Positions 9,253 to 17,682 are shown, counted from the first letter of the stretch. The stretch is DNA of 37,861 bases from an uncultured bacterium (GCA_937896235.1 CALBMX010000117.1:1-37861), one strand, 5' to 3'. Translations and numbers: made by a program. The notes: a model not told the origin generated them from the letters alone.

Positions 9253-9939
9253 TTAGAGCTCTCTCACATACAGGTTCCGAAAGCGGGTCTCCGAGCCGTG
9301 TGTCTGCAGGTGAATAGGGCCACGGGGCTGGATGGGGAGGTCGCGATGAAAGTAGTTTTCCAAGACGACCCGATCGACGACTAGGTGCCCATTGAGTTTT
9401 ACCGTGACAACGTCACCCACGATTCTCATGTACATCTGGTTCCATTCGCCGGTGGGGTTATCCGCAAGTACCAGCGGAAACCGACCGGCCTTTTGGTTGT
9501 TCCAGAGTGCGCCTGAGCCCTTATCGCTTCCGTTCCCCCACTCCTTCTCATTCGTCGGGTCCCAGAGCTGAACTTGGGGATAGCCACGCAGGTAAATCCC
9601 ACTATCGCCGTCGGCCAGTAACTTCCAGTCGAGCCAAAGTTCAAAGTCACCATAATCAGCAGCTGTTACCAGGTGAGGTCCCAGCCCATCGCTTACAAGC
9701 TCGGCCCCTTCTAGGTGCCAATGCTCTAGTGCACCTTTTGTCCAAGCCTCGACCTTTGACGCGCGCTCCGCTGCACTCCCCTCGCTAAGAATCGCAGGGT
9801 CCAAGGTCGTCCCCCCCACCCAACCGTCTAGTGTTGCGGGTGGCAAGATTGAAGTTGCACCAGAGGGCTGCTCGCGGGTGCTCAGACAGGACGTCAACGA
9901 GAGAGCGAGCGCAGTTAGTAAAAGTAAGTGGTGGTTCAT
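9253..9939 (-). CDS. DUF1080 (3-keto-disaccharide hydrolase domain) lipoprotein
   Basis: A predicted exported lipoprotein of 228 residues. The start chosen is ATG at 9939 because it places a short hydrophobic signal directly before a lipobox, LTSC with Cys at residue 18; the longer open frame running into the upstream kinase gene is not supported. The mature part matches the DUF1080 jelly-roll fold: DSGIYLRGYPQVQLWD, GALWNN, PTGEWNQMYMRI, VTVKLNGHLVVD and GPIHLQTHG. Members of this family act on 3-keto-glycosides or bind sugars, and are abundant in Planctomycetota. A terminator separates it from the preceding kinase gene, so it is probably transcribed alone. The substrate cannot be told. Confidence 0.85.
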   Translation of the reverse strand: MNHHLLLLTALALSLTSCLSTREQPSGATSILPPATLDGWVGGTTLDPAILSEGSAAERASKVEAWTKGALEHWHLEGAELVSDGLGPHLVTAADYGDFELWLDWKLLADGDSGIYLRGYPQVQLWDPTNEKEWGNGSDKGSGALWNNQKAGRFPLVLADNPTGEWNQMYMRIVGDVVTVKLNGHLVVDRVVLENYFHRDLPIQPRGPIHLQTHGSETRFRNLYVREL

Positions 9940-9984
9940 CTTTAGAGGGAGGCGTTTGGGGTTGTGTCCGCTCGCATCGTACAT

Positions 9985-10032
9985 AAAAAAAGCGCAAGGC
10001 CCTCGGATGGAAACCACCCGAAAGCCTTGCGC
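9985..10032 (-). terminator. Intrinsic terminator after the PfkB kinase gene
   Basis: The 9-bp stem gcgcaaggc/gccttgcgc (9992-10000 with 10024-10032) encloses a further partly paired segment (TCGG/CCGA, TGG/CCA). On the minus strand it is followed immediately by seven Ts. This is a textbook rho-independent terminator for the gene ending at 10053. Confidence 0.9.
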
Positions 10033-10052
10033 ATATTCGAACTTGGGCGGAG

Positions 10053-10952
10053 CTAGATCGTAGTGATCTCTAGGAGCTCGTTGAATCGCTCTTCCACGAG
10101 TCCACGGCTCTTTTTGGATAGCACTTCCATGCTGAATCCCTCGACGCAGAACGAGGCGGTTACTGTGCCGTAAAGCATCGCACGCCGCAGGGTGGAGGGC
10201 TGTGTATTCTGGCACGAGGCTACGTATCCCATAAACCCTCCGGCGAAGGAGTCGCCTGCGCCTGTGGGGTCAACGACATTCTCCACGGGGTAAGCGGGAA
10301 GACTGAAGTGGACGTCCTTTCCAATAAGGAAGGCACCGTGCTCGCCTTTTTTCAAGACGACAAAGTCGGGGCCGAGCTCTAGGACCGCTTTCGCAGCCTT
10401 AAAGAGGTTGCTCTCACCCGTGAGCATGGTTGCCTCTTCGTCGTTGAGCACAACTCCGTTGACACGCTTTAGCACGGCGATTAGGTCGTCCTTAGCAATG
10501 TCGATCCAGAGGTTCATGGTGTCGAGCATCACGAACTCGGCGCCTTTGCACTGGTCGAGAGCTTTGGCTTGGACCGAGGGGGCGGCGTTCGCCAAGAAGA
10601 CGTACTTGGCGTCTTGCAAGTCCCCCAAGACTTTGGGTTCCCAGTGCTCGAAGACCCCGAGCTGTGTGTCGAGGGTGTGGCGCGTGTTCCAGTTCGCCTC
10701 GTAGCGACCGGCCCAACGGAACGTGTCGCCAACAGCGACTTCGACACCACTTATGTCGACGCCGTGAGCTTGTAGAGCTTCAAGCTCACAGGCTGGGAAA
10801 TCCGTGCCGACGACACCGACTAAGCTGACGGGATTGAATTTGGCGGAGGCGTAGGCGAAGTAAGTGGCGGAGCCACCAAGTGCTTCATCGCGGGAGTCGT
10901 AGGGCGTCTCGATTTTATCGAGCGCCAAAGTTCCGATGACGAGGAGGGACAT
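10053..10952 (-). CDS. PfkB-family carbohydrate kinase
   Basis: ATP-dependent sugar or nucleoside kinase of the ribokinase/PfkB superfamily, cytoplasmic, 299 residues. The N-terminus has GTLALDKIETP and GGSATYFA, the usual substrate-binding start. The C-terminal signature DPTGAGDSFAGGF lies at about residue 228, with the catalytic Asp in GAGD; NDEEATMLTG is also typical. ATG start at 10952. It is the third gene of an apparent operon with the upstream flippase-like and lipoprotein genes (35 bp from the flippase), followed by a strong terminator. The substrate cannot be assigned from sequence; ribokinase, adenosine kinase or a glycan-precursor kinase are all possible. Confidence 0.85.
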   Translation of the reverse strand: MSLLVIGTLALDKIETPYDSRDEALGGSATYFAYASAKFNPVSLVGVVGTDFPACELEALQAHGVDISGVEVAVGDTFRWAGRYEANWNTRHTLDTQLGVFEHWEPKVLGDLQDAKYVFLANAAPSVQAKALDQCKGAEFVMLDTMNLWIDIAKDDLIAVLKRVNGVVLNDEEATMLTGESNLFKAAKAVLELGPDFVVLKKGEHGAFLIGKDVHFSLPAYPVENVVDPTGAGDSFAGGFMGYVASCQNTQPSTLRRAMLYGTVTASFCVEGFSMEVLSKKSRGLVEERFNELLEITTI

Positions 10953-10987
10953 ATTTGATATTGGGAGAGAATCGGGAGGAGAAAAAC

Positions 10988-12259
10988 CTAAGCGCCAACC
11001 TTTTCGGCTTCGGCGATTTCGGCTTCGAGGTCATCAAGCTTAACCTGCGCACCGGGCGCAAGCAGGAATAGTCCGCCCATCAGGCTCAGGAGAAGCTGAC
11101 AGAGACGGAAAGTGATACTTACGGCGGTCCCCTGTGCCCCAGAGGCCCCAATTAGTTCGAACAATTTGAGATAGGCGAGCTCGCCAAAACCCCAACCGCC
11201 GGGAAGAACAGGGATGGAGCTGATGATGTTTGCGATCGGAACGATGGCGAAGTAGTCCAGGGCGTTGACTTCTACAGCGGGCACACCGAAGGAGAGTCCC
11301 AAGGCCCAAACGGCCAAGATTGCGCCGGCGTGGTTGCCCAAGGAGAGCAGCATGGCAATGCCGAGCTCGACGGGGTGAGAGAAGAAGACATGGGCTGCTT
11401 CATCGAGAGTTTTGAGCTTGTCCCCAAGGGGCAGCTTGGCTATCCATTTGTCAAAACGAACAGCGCGTCGAACCGTCTGATTGAAGTAGACGATTGAGCC
11501 TCCAAAACCCGCGGCCGCAAAGCCTATAAGGGGAAGTTGCAACGGGGCAAAGGAGCCACCGACAATCAAGACTACAACCAGTGCCAAAGTGGCGAGTGTC
11601 ATCAGTCCGATAACGCGATCTACAATAACGCTCATCAGAGCCTGGCCACGACGCTCGGGGTGTTCACGGACGACAATAATCGCTTTGGCGACGTCTCCAC
11701 CGGTCAGGCCCGGCATGACCAGATTGAAGAACAACCCGAGGTAGGTGAGTCGCATCACGTTGAACCAAGTGGTCTCACAGCCAACGACGCGGAGTAACCT
11801 CCACCAGCGCGTGACGGCAAAGAGTAACGCCAGGAAGAAGAGTCCCATCGCCATTGCGATGTACTTTGGATCGGCGGAGCTAAACACCGTGAACATCCCC
11901 GGATCCCACGTTGTCTCGGTGACTTGAGCGATGGGGTCGGAAGCCCCCGATGCCACATTCACGATCCCGCCTTCACGTGTTAGCTCAAGCTTCTCTTCGC
12001 CAGCGCTCGCAGCCCTAACCCAGGCTGGAAATCCAGCCGAGAGAGCACTCGCTTTGGGCTCGATGACAAACGCGATCGAGTCCGAGTTCCAGTCTCCATC
12101 TAGCTTGCCAGCTACCGTGAACTCTTTGCCTTCAGCACCTGTCCAGCTGACCGTGTCGGTCCATGGCAGGAGCCGAATGACAAATGTGATGATCGCAACG
12201 GCAAGCGCTAACTTGACGAGTCGTCCCAGCAAGGACTTTGATTTCTTTTCAGAGGCCAT
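10988..12259 (-). CDS. UPF0104 / LPG-synthase TM-type membrane protein (flippase-like)
   Basis: A 423-residue polytopic inner-membrane protein of the lysylphosphatidylglycerol synthase transmembrane/AglD superfamily. The family hallmark NLVMPGLTGGDVAKA (GGD motif) is present, followed by SVIVDRVIGL. Further hydrophobic segments follow, including the late SSIPVLPGGWGFGELAYL region typical of the family. After the first membrane segment (about residues 11-31) there is an inserted soluble stretch of roughly 100 residues (about 32-135), presumably extracytoplasmic, which is unusual. The C-terminus is an acidic cytoplasmic tail. Related proteins act as lipid or lipid-linked sugar transporters; no soluble lysyl-transfer domain is present. 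It lies 12 bp after the lipoprotein gene. Confidence 0.75.
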   Translation of the reverse strand: MASEKKSKSLLGRLVKLALAVAIITFVIRLLPWTDTVSWTGAEGKEFTVAGKLDGDWNSDSIAFVIEPKASALSAGFPAWVRAASAGEEKLELTREGGIVNVASGASDPIAQVTETTWDPGMFTVFSSADPKYIAMAMGLFFLALLFAVTRWWRLLRVVGCETTWFNVMRLTYLGLFFNLVMPGLTGGDVAKAIIVVREHPERRGQALMSVIVDRVIGLMTLATLALVVVLIVGGSFAPLQLPLIGFAAAGFGGSIVYFNQTVRRAVRFDKWIAKLPLGDKLKTLDEAAHVFFSHPVELGIAMLLSLGNHAGAILAVWALGLSFGVPAVEVNALDYFAIVPIANIISSIPVLPGGWGFGELAYLKLFELIGASGAQGTAVSITFRLCQLLLSLMGGLFLLAPGAQVKLDDLEAEIAEAEKVGA

Positions 12260-12271
12260 AGCGCGAACGTG

Positions 12272-13450
12272 TCAGGAGTCTAGCGAGGCGGCCGTGCGGG
12301 TCGCCGGTTGGGGCATCCTTTCATTCTCGTGTGCTTCACGCCACCAGACCGTCCAGTCCTCGGGTCGGAGGGAACGAAAGCTCGCCTCGCTGACCGTGCC
12401 AAGCGCCTCACATGTTTTCATCGAGATGACGCCGTTGGGACTTTGGCATTGTCCCACCAGGAAGCGAATCCACTCGGACTTGTACAGCGCTAAATCCGCT
12501 TCGGTTAGGCCCTCCGTGGGAAAGGGAATCCCGTTGTTCGTGACCCATGTCATGGCCGCTGCGACTACGTCTTGATCCGGATCCGTTGCAAAGACAAGGA
12601 GGGTTCCGTCCGGTGGTCCGCCTTGCAAATTTACAAGTCCATGCAGGGTGGCTATGCGAACGCGGGCCGAAGAGTCGGACATGCCCGCAAGGAAGGCTTG
12701 CTCGATAATGGCTATCTGCATGGCCTGCTGGAGATCGTCGAGTCGAGCAAGTGTCGCGACGTCTGCATTTTCTAATTTATCGCTGCGCTCGCGCAGTACG
12801 TCGCAAACCGCAAGCACTCGCAAAGCGCCGTCTCGGTCCAGGTTGAGACCGAGAAGACTCGTAATCGCCTCGCCAAGAGTGTCGGGAGATCCCCCCCCAT
12901 AGAGCTCCGTATCCAGGGAGACGACCGCTGTGGGAAGTGCGCCCAAACCAGCTTTCGCCAGGCTTGCAAGCAGAGGCGAGAGGTCTTCGGCGGTCGCGGC
13001 ATTTTGAATCGGCCTACCCGGTCCCGTGACGCCTAGGCGCTTGGCGTGTTTCCCAAGCTCCAGCATGGCGCGCTCTCTGCCGAGTGCGTATTGGTCGTCC
13101 ACTGCGAGCCAGCCAAACGCCTCGACTTGCAGGCCTGCATTGAGGCGATTGCTCGAATCCGCATCCGAAAGGGCCAGCTGGTTTTCAAGGCAAACTAGAA
13201 GGGGATCTTCAATCGCCTTATCCTCACCGCCGAGATCGGCGAATCCTTCGATTCGAATCGAGCCGCTCTGGAAGGCCCGAGTCAGGGCGTATTCCATGTC
13301 GTTCTGCACGCGCCCGCGATAGCTGATCTGCCCCGAGGGCGTATGGACCTCGTGCAGGTTCGCAAGATTCGCTCGAGGAATCTGGCAGGACGCGAAAAAA
13401 ACAAGAGGGAGGAGGATGGCCGCGAGGCGCTTAATAGAGGATGCGTTCAT
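12272..13450 (-). CDS. Predicted lipoprotein with HEAT-like region, function unknown
   Basis: A 392-residue exported protein. ATG at 13450 is chosen because it gives a short signal peptide ending in a lipobox-like FASC, with Cys about 22 residues in. The upstream alternative adds only a non-signal N-terminus. No enzyme motif is recognised. The region from about residue 230 to 330 contains helical stretches such as DSSARVRIATLHGLVNL and DQDVVAAAMTWV, which look like HEAT repeats. The stop is 12 bp before the flippase gene, indicating co-transcription. An accessory or scaffold role for the membrane transporter is possible but not shown. Confidence 0.65.
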   Translation of the reverse strand: MNASSIKRLAAILLPLVFFASCQIPRANLANLHEVHTPSGQISYRGRVQNDMEYALTRAFQSGSIRIEGFADLGGEDKAIEDPLLVCLENQLALSDADSSNRLNAGLQVEAFGWLAVDDQYALGRERAMLELGKHAKRLGVTGPGRPIQNAATAEDLSPLLASLAKAGLGALPTAVVSLDTELYGGGSPDTLGEAITSLLGLNLDRDGALRVLAVCDVLRERSDKLENADVATLARLDDLQQAMQIAIIEQAFLAGMSDSSARVRIATLHGLVNLQGGPPDGTLLVFATDPDQDVVAAAMTWVTNNGIPFPTEGLTEADLALYKSEWIRFLVGQCQSPNGVISMKTCEALGTVSEASFRSLRPEDWTVWWREAHENERMPQPATRTAASLDS

Positions 13451-13856
13451 GGACGCCCGAAGTCTAACCGTTTGAAGGGGCCTAACGGCAGGGGGCACCT
13501 GTCTATTAAATGGCGGAATCCGTTTTGGATCGGGGACGATGGGAAGGCCAGGGGACCTCCTACAGGACTCCTCTCTAGGGAATAACGGACCTGGAGGCCA
13601 AGGCCGTTCTCACCCCAATACCGCTGGGCGGCAGTCCTGCGGCGTATGAGCAGGGGATCCCCTACGGACCTGTCCAAGGGGTCAACCTGTTAGCCAGTAC
13701 AACGCGAAGTTACGAGCTGCCGGGGCCGACTTTCCGGCTGTGCGGGTCATCGCACAGATCCAAAGCAGACCCCTGGGGATCGCAACTGGGGCGCTTCGAG
13801 CCCAAGCCGTTGTTGGGTTCTAGAAGGATCCAGCCCCCCGTGGGAGCTGAGAGAGA
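13451..13856. other. 406-bp intergenic region without a supported gene
   Basis: Between the lipoprotein gene start and the 3' end of tmRNA, no open frame looks coding. It must hold the promoter for the minus-strand operon starting at 13450 and may hold the tmRNA terminator. Visible elements are a 10-bp palindrome ggggatcccc at about 13653-13662 and a gggggcacctgtct motif at 13491-13504 that resembles a sequence at 7721-7734. No clear intrinsic terminator was found. Confidence 0.5.
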
Positions 13857-14211
13857 TGGTGGAGGCGGCGGGAATCGAACCCGCGTCCCAGCCCGAACCG
13901 CTTACAGACGTCTACGTGCATAGCTCCTGATTTAATTCTCGTCCGCCGGTCGCGCTTGAGCCCGCTACCCTTGGATAAGCCCTGTACTATCTCGTCGACC
14001 TCCCCCAGGGCGAGGGCAGCCATGACCAGTCCGCTAATGTCGTCGCCCGCAGGCCGCGGACAATCCCGCGGGAGACGGCAGCTTAATTAAGCTGCGAGAG
14101 AATAGTTATCGGCACATAAGTACCTTTTCCCGGAAGGATTTTACGGGGACTCTGGGACCCCCGACACGCAATCCATAGCAGCGCTAGACCAGTCGAAACC
14201 AGTGCGCCCCC
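13857..14211 (-). ncRNA. ssrA: Transfer-messenger RNA (tmRNA)
   Basis: Rescues stalled ribosomes together with SmpB by trans-translation. The 5' end GGGGGCG (from 14211) pairs over 7 bp, with one G-U, with CGCCTCC before the 3' ACCA (13860-13857), and CCA is encoded. The 3' part carries the T-arm GCGGGTTCGATTCCCGC, and the 5' part carries CTGGTTTCGACTGG, as in other tmRNAs. The tag reading frame, ending with LAA-type codons GCA GCT and then TAA, is at 14113-14087. Length is 355 nt, one-piece form. smpB lies at 19844-20308 on the same strand. Confidence 0.96.
14087..14113 (-). other. tmRNA tag-peptide reading frame (ADNYSLAA-stop)
   Basis: Reading minus-strand codons from GCC at 14113 gives A-D-N-Y-S-L-A-A followed by TAA, with a second in-sequence TAA just after. 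The ending resembles the common ALAA/SLAA degron end, so the frame is convincing. The resume codon is inferred from its Ala identity and position; a start one or two codons earlier cannot be excluded. Confidence 0.75.
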
Positions 14212-14224
14212 ACTTCAGGTACAC

Positions 14225-14254
14225 ATTCTAACACACTTCCGCGTGCTCTGTCTC
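14225..14254 (-). promoter_or_regulatory. Candidate sigma70-type promoter of ssrA
   Basis: On the minus strand, GAGACA (14254-14249, 4 of 6 to TTGACA) is followed after 18 bases by TAGAAT (14230-14225, 5 of 6 to TATAAT), with a TG one base before the -10. The distance to the mature 5' end at 14211 is 13 bases, consistent with a short leader removed by RNase P. Promoter conventions in this lineage are not well known, so this is tentative. Confidence 0.5.
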
Positions 14255-14542
14255 ATCGGAAATCCCCGTCCGCAGCGGTCTTTCTTAAGGAACCCGACCC
14301 TACAAGTCTATATGTGATGGGTTCGGCCTGGGGCTTTTACCAAAGTGGGCTCCCCCTTCGGACCGTGGGCCGCGGAGAGCCGGCCCCTGCGATCGGGAGA
14401 CCACCCTGGGCGGAGCTGTCTCCATTCACCGTTGCAACGTCCGCAACGTGGAAGTGCTTTGAGTCAGATGCTAGACTCTGGCCCGTGATTCAGAGCCTCG
14501 TGCCGCCTTAGGTCTCACTTGGCACCGAATACACTGGAATCC
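14255..14542. other. Intergenic region upstream of egtB
   Basis: This divergent region should hold the egtB operon promoter. No coding frame is convincing. Seen just before the operon: an 8-bp palindrome gttgcaac (14431-14438) overlapping two copies of gcaacgt (14434-14440 and 14443-14449) spaced by two bases, which could be an operator. No strong -35/-10 pair stands out. Confidence 0.4.
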
Positions 14543-15868
14543 ATGAATACGGAAGCATCTTCGATCGTCCAGACCTCGGCCATCGCACGGCAAAGGCTCG
14601 GCTTGGATTTTCTTGCTGTGCGCAGTGCATCCGCAGCTTTAGCCGCTCCATTGTCTGCCGAGGACTGCGTCGTGCAGACCATGCCCGACGTCAGTCCAAC
14701 CAAGTGGCATCTGGCCCACACGAGTTGGTTCTTTGAGCAGTTCGTTTTAGGGCCTCATTCACCGGGTACTTACTCACCGCTTCACGCCGGCTACGCGGAC
14801 CTCTTCAATTCCTACTACGAATCGGTGGGGCCGCAGTTCCCCCGTCCAAAGCGCGGCTTCTTGACACGCCCTTCCCTGGCCGAAGTTCTAGATTATCGAA
14901 GTGAGATCACCGCACTTGTTGGCGACCTGATCGCGACTTGTGACGAGAGCGTTCTCCGTGCGATTGCTCCACTGATCAGCCTCGGAATTCACCATGAGCA
15001 GCAGCACCAAGAGCTGATTCTGACCGACATCAAGCACGTACTTGCGGCGAACCCGATGATGCCGATTTACCGTCCCGCCGAGGTCGTTCAAGAGGATGCT
15101 GCAGAGTGCGCTTGGGTTTCCTTTGAGGAGGGGCTCTTTGCGGCGGGGGCTGATCTTGCGCAGCCGGATTTGTCCTCTCGGTTTACCTTCGACAATGAGG
15201 GTCCCAGGCATCGGGTCTTTCTCGAGCCCTTCGAGCTTGCTACAAGGCCCATCACAAACGGGGAGTTTGCAGAGTTCATCGAAGACGGCGGCTATCGTCG
15301 TCATGAGTTTTGGCTCGCGATGGGATGGGACCTTGCGAAACGCCGGTCGTGGGATGCCCCTTTGTACTGGTTTCCAACGAAGGGCTCCGCGCAGGGCTGG
15401 GACCAGTTCACCTTGCACGGACCTCGCCGGGTCAACCCCAACGAGGCGGTGTGCCACCTCAGTTACTTCGAGGCCGACGCCTATGCTCGCTGGGCGGGTG
15501 CGCGCCTGCCCACGGAGTTTGAGTGGGAGCGGGCGGTCCAATCGGAAGTCCCTCCTACCGTTGTGCCGGCCGAAAATGAATCCGATTTGCACCCAGCGGC
15601 CGCGCGCCTTGTCCCCGCCTCTTGTTTTCAACAACTTACGGGGGCGGTGTGGCAATGGACATCGAGTAGCTATGCCCCCTACCCCGGATACCAACCGGCA
15701 GCCGGTGCTGTTGGCGAGTACAACGGAAAGTTCATGTGCAACCAATATGTGCTGCGCGGGAGCTCCTGCGTGACTCCAAAGGGCCATGCGCGTCCTACTT
15801 ATCGCAACTTCTTCCCGCCCGAAATTCGCTGGCAGTTCAGTGGTCTGCGCCTCGCTCGCAGGATCTGA
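14543..15868 (+). CDS. egtB: Ergothioneine biosynthesis sulfoxide synthase EgtB
   Basis: Non-heme iron enzyme that forms the C-S bond between hercynine and a thiol donor (gamma-Glu-Cys or Cys, depending on clade) using oxygen. ATG at 14543 is chosen; an in-frame TTG at 14519 would add eight residues. The 441-residue protein has an N-terminal DinB-like domain with the iron ligands: His59 in WHLAHTSWFFE, and His151 and His155 in HHEQQHQE. The C-terminal formylglycine-generating-enzyme-type domain has PITNGEFAEFI, ARLPTEFEWERA, AVWQWTSS and LRGSS. The TGA stop shares its A with the ATG of egtD. No egtA, egtC or egtE gene lies nearby, so Cys may be the thiol donor; that is inference. Confidence 0.93.
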   Translation: MNTEASSIVQTSAIARQRLGLDFLAVRSASAALAAPLSAEDCVVQTMPDVSPTKWHLAHTSWFFEQFVLGPHSPGTYSPLHAGYADLFNSYYESVGPQFPRPKRGFLTRPSLAEVLDYRSEITALVGDLIATCDESVLRAIAPLISLGIHHEQQHQELILTDIKHVLAANPMMPIYRPAEVVQEDAAECAWVSFEEGLFAAGADLAQPDLSSRFTFDNEGPRHRVFLEPFELATRPITNGEFAEFIEDGGYRRHEFWLAMGWDLAKRRSWDAPLYWFPTKGSAQGWDQFTLHGPRRVNPNEAVCHLSYFEADAYARWAGARLPTEFEWERAVQSEVPPTVVPAENESDLHPAAARLVPASCFQQLTGAVWQWTSSSYAPYPGYQPAAGAVGEYNGKFMCNQYVLRGSSCVTPKGHARPTYRNFFPPEIRWQFSGLRLARRI

Positions 15869-16887
15869 TGACGAAGAAAACTGCATCCACAATCAGTCGA
15901 AACCCACCTGTTTTCGCTTCCCTCCCGAATCCAATGAAACTCAATTCCCAAGTGGACTGCCCCACGACTCCGATGGCTCACGATGTGATTCCGGGGCTAA
16001 GCAAAAGGCAAAAATCGTTGCCGTGCAAGCTGCTCTACGACCGCCGTGGATCGGAGCTCTTTGAGCGCATTTGCGAGCTACCCGAGTACTACGTGACGCG
16101 CACCGAGCGCGGCATCATGGAAGCGAACATCGAATCGATAGCTTCGGCAATCGGTCCGGACTGTCAGCTCGTCGAGTTCGGGAGTGGCAACTCGTCCAAA
16201 ACGACCTTCCTTCTCGATCACCTAGAGACCCCAAAGTCCTACGTCCCCATCGACATTTCGCGCGTCCACCTCTTGGAGTCCGCCCGTAAGTTGCAGCAAC
16301 TCTATCCGGATTTGGATGTACTCCCCATTCCTGGGGACTTCAACTCGGCCATCGAAATCCCAGTGGGCCCGCGCCCCACCGACAACCGCGTCGTGTTCTT
16401 TCCGGGCTCGACCTTGGGCAATCTGGAAGAGGATGAGGCCTTCGTCTTTATGGGGCGTATCGCCAAGCTCGTGGGCCCGCGCGGCGCACTGCTCATCGGC
16501 ATCGATATGAAGAAGCCCTTGGAGGTCCTCTTGCCCGCCTATGACGACAAGGCCGGAGTGACAGCCGAGTTCTCCCTCAATATGCTGCAGCACATCAATC
16601 GCGAGCTGCTCGCCGACTTCGACTTGGACCAGTTTCGTCACGAGGCCGTCTGGGATGAGGAGAACAACCACATCGACATCAGCCTGGTCAGCCTAGTGGA
16701 CCAGGTCGTGACCATCGGCGAAGAGGCCTTCGTCTTTCCCGAGGGCGAGCGCGTTGCCATTGAGAAGTCCCACAAGTACACCGCAGAGGAGTTTGAACAC
16801 CTCGCAAAAGACTTCGACATCAAGCGCGTCTGGAGTGATGAGCAGGACTGGTTCCGGGTCGTTCTCTTGCAACCGCGCGTGGGATAA
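15868..16887 (+). CDS. egtD: L-histidine N-alpha-methyltransferase EgtD
   Basis: Trimethylates histidine to hercynine with three SAM, the first step of ergothioneine synthesis. The start at ATG 15868 overlaps the egtB stop by one base and gives 339 residues; the longer open frame inside egtB is a shadow. Family motifs are clear: YDRRGSELFERICELPEYY (about 57-75), TRTERGI, the SAM-binding EFGSGNSSKT (about 103-112), and FFPGSTLGN. The C-terminal EKSHKYTAEEF corresponds to the region that recognises the histidine substrate. About 35 extra residues precede the conserved core. It sits 3 bp upstream of the ABC ATPase gene. Confidence 0.94.
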   Translation: MTKKTASTISRNPPVFASLPNPMKLNSQVDCPTTPMAHDVIPGLSKRQKSLPCKLLYDRRGSELFERICELPEYYVTRTERGIMEANIESIASAIGPDCQLVEFGSGNSSKTTFLLDHLETPKSYVPIDISRVHLLESARKLQQLYPDLDVLPIPGDFNSAIEIPVGPRPTDNRVVFFPGSTLGNLEEDEAFVFMGRIAKLVGPRGALLIGIDMKKPLEVLLPAYDDKAGVTAEFSLNMLQHINRELLADFDLDQFRHEAVWDEENNHIDISLVSLVDQVVTIGEEAFVFPEGERVAIEKSHKYTAEEFEHLAKDFDIKRVWSDEQDWFRVVLLQPRVG

Positions 16888-16890
16888 CGA

Positions 16891-17682
16891 ATGGCCCTTA
16901 CCATCGAAGGTCTAACGAAGCGCTATACCAACGAGGGGCCGTTCGCGGTCAATGGAATCGATCTAGAGGTCGGGACGGGCGAAGTCCTCATCCTGGTCGG
17001 AGAATCGGGTTGTGGGAAGACAACGCTGTTGAAGATGATCAACCGTTTGGTTGCGCCAAGCGCTGGGCGCGTTCTTATGGATGGGATCGATACGACGAGT
17101 CTGGATCCAGTGAGCTTGCGGCGCTCGATTGGGTTTGTATTTCAGGACGCGGCTCTCTTTCCCCATATGACCGTCGCCGCCAATGTCGGTGTTACCCCGA
17201 CCCTCCTCGGCTGGCCATCCCAGGAGGTCGCTGACCGCACAACGGAGCTACTCCAGCTCGTGGGCTTACCGAGTGCAACCTTCGCGCAACGGTATCCTCG
17301 TGAGCTCTCCGGTGGCCAGCGCCAGCGTGTAGGCCTCTCCCGCGCTCTCGCTGCAAGTCCCTCCTTGCTGCTTCTCGACGAGCCCTTCAGCGCCTTAGAT
17401 CCATTGACTCGGGATCGACTTCAACTGGAGTTTAAGTCCCTGCAAGAGGCCCTTGGATTTACCGCTGTATTCAGCACCCACGATATCGCCGAAGCCCTGC
17501 TTTTGGCGCACCGTATTGCCGTCATGCGAGAGGGGGCTATCGTAGCCATGGGCACGCCGCACGAGCTGCTTCAAACGGAGTCGGTAGACGATGACTCAGC
17601 CTACGTCGTCGGGCTTCTCGCGACGCCGATTAGGAATGCCGAGCGCCTCACAAGTCTCTCCCCAGGCGTACACGGTGAGTAA
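16891..17682 (+). CDS. egtV: ABC transporter ATPase, OpuCA/EgtV type
   Basis: Energises uptake through the permease encoded next. The 263-residue protein has Walker A GESGCGKT (37-44), Q-loop FVFQD (about 83-87), signature LSGGQRQRV (139-147), Walker B LLLLDEP (about 159-165), D-loop SALD and switch His in STHD. It resembles the quaternary-amine (ProV/OpuCA) class but has no C-terminal CBS pair. It begins 3 bp after egtD and its TAA overlaps the proposed GTG start of the permease by 8 bp, so translational coupling is likely. The symbol is proposed from operon context; a betaine, choline or hercynine transporter is an alternative. Confidence 0.8.
   Translation: MALTIEGLTKRYTNEGPFAVNGIDLEVGTGEVLILVGESGCGKTTLLKMINRLVAPSAGRVLMDGIDTTSLDPVSLRRSIGFVFQDAALFPHMTVAANVGVTPTLLGWPSQEVADRTTELLQLVGLPSATFAQRYPRELSGGQRQRVGLSRALAASPSLLLLDEPFSALDPLTRDRLQLEFKSLQEALGFTAVFSTHDIAEALLLAHRIAVMREGAIVAMGTPHELLQTESVDDDSAYVVGLLATPIRNAERLTSLSPGVHGE

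Noticed and set aside
9253..10215. 320-residue version of the DUF1080 protein starting inside the kinase gene
   Set aside because: The extra N-terminus overlaps the kinase coding sequence and the terminator; the ATG at 9939 gives a proper lipoprotein signal.
13820..14023. 67-codon open frame on the minus strand
   Set aside because: It lies within tmRNA and is not the tag frame.
14888..15892. 334-codon minus-strand frame opposite egtB
   Set aside because: It is fully antisense to a gene with clear motifs and its translation has no recognisable domain; high G+C makes such shadows common.
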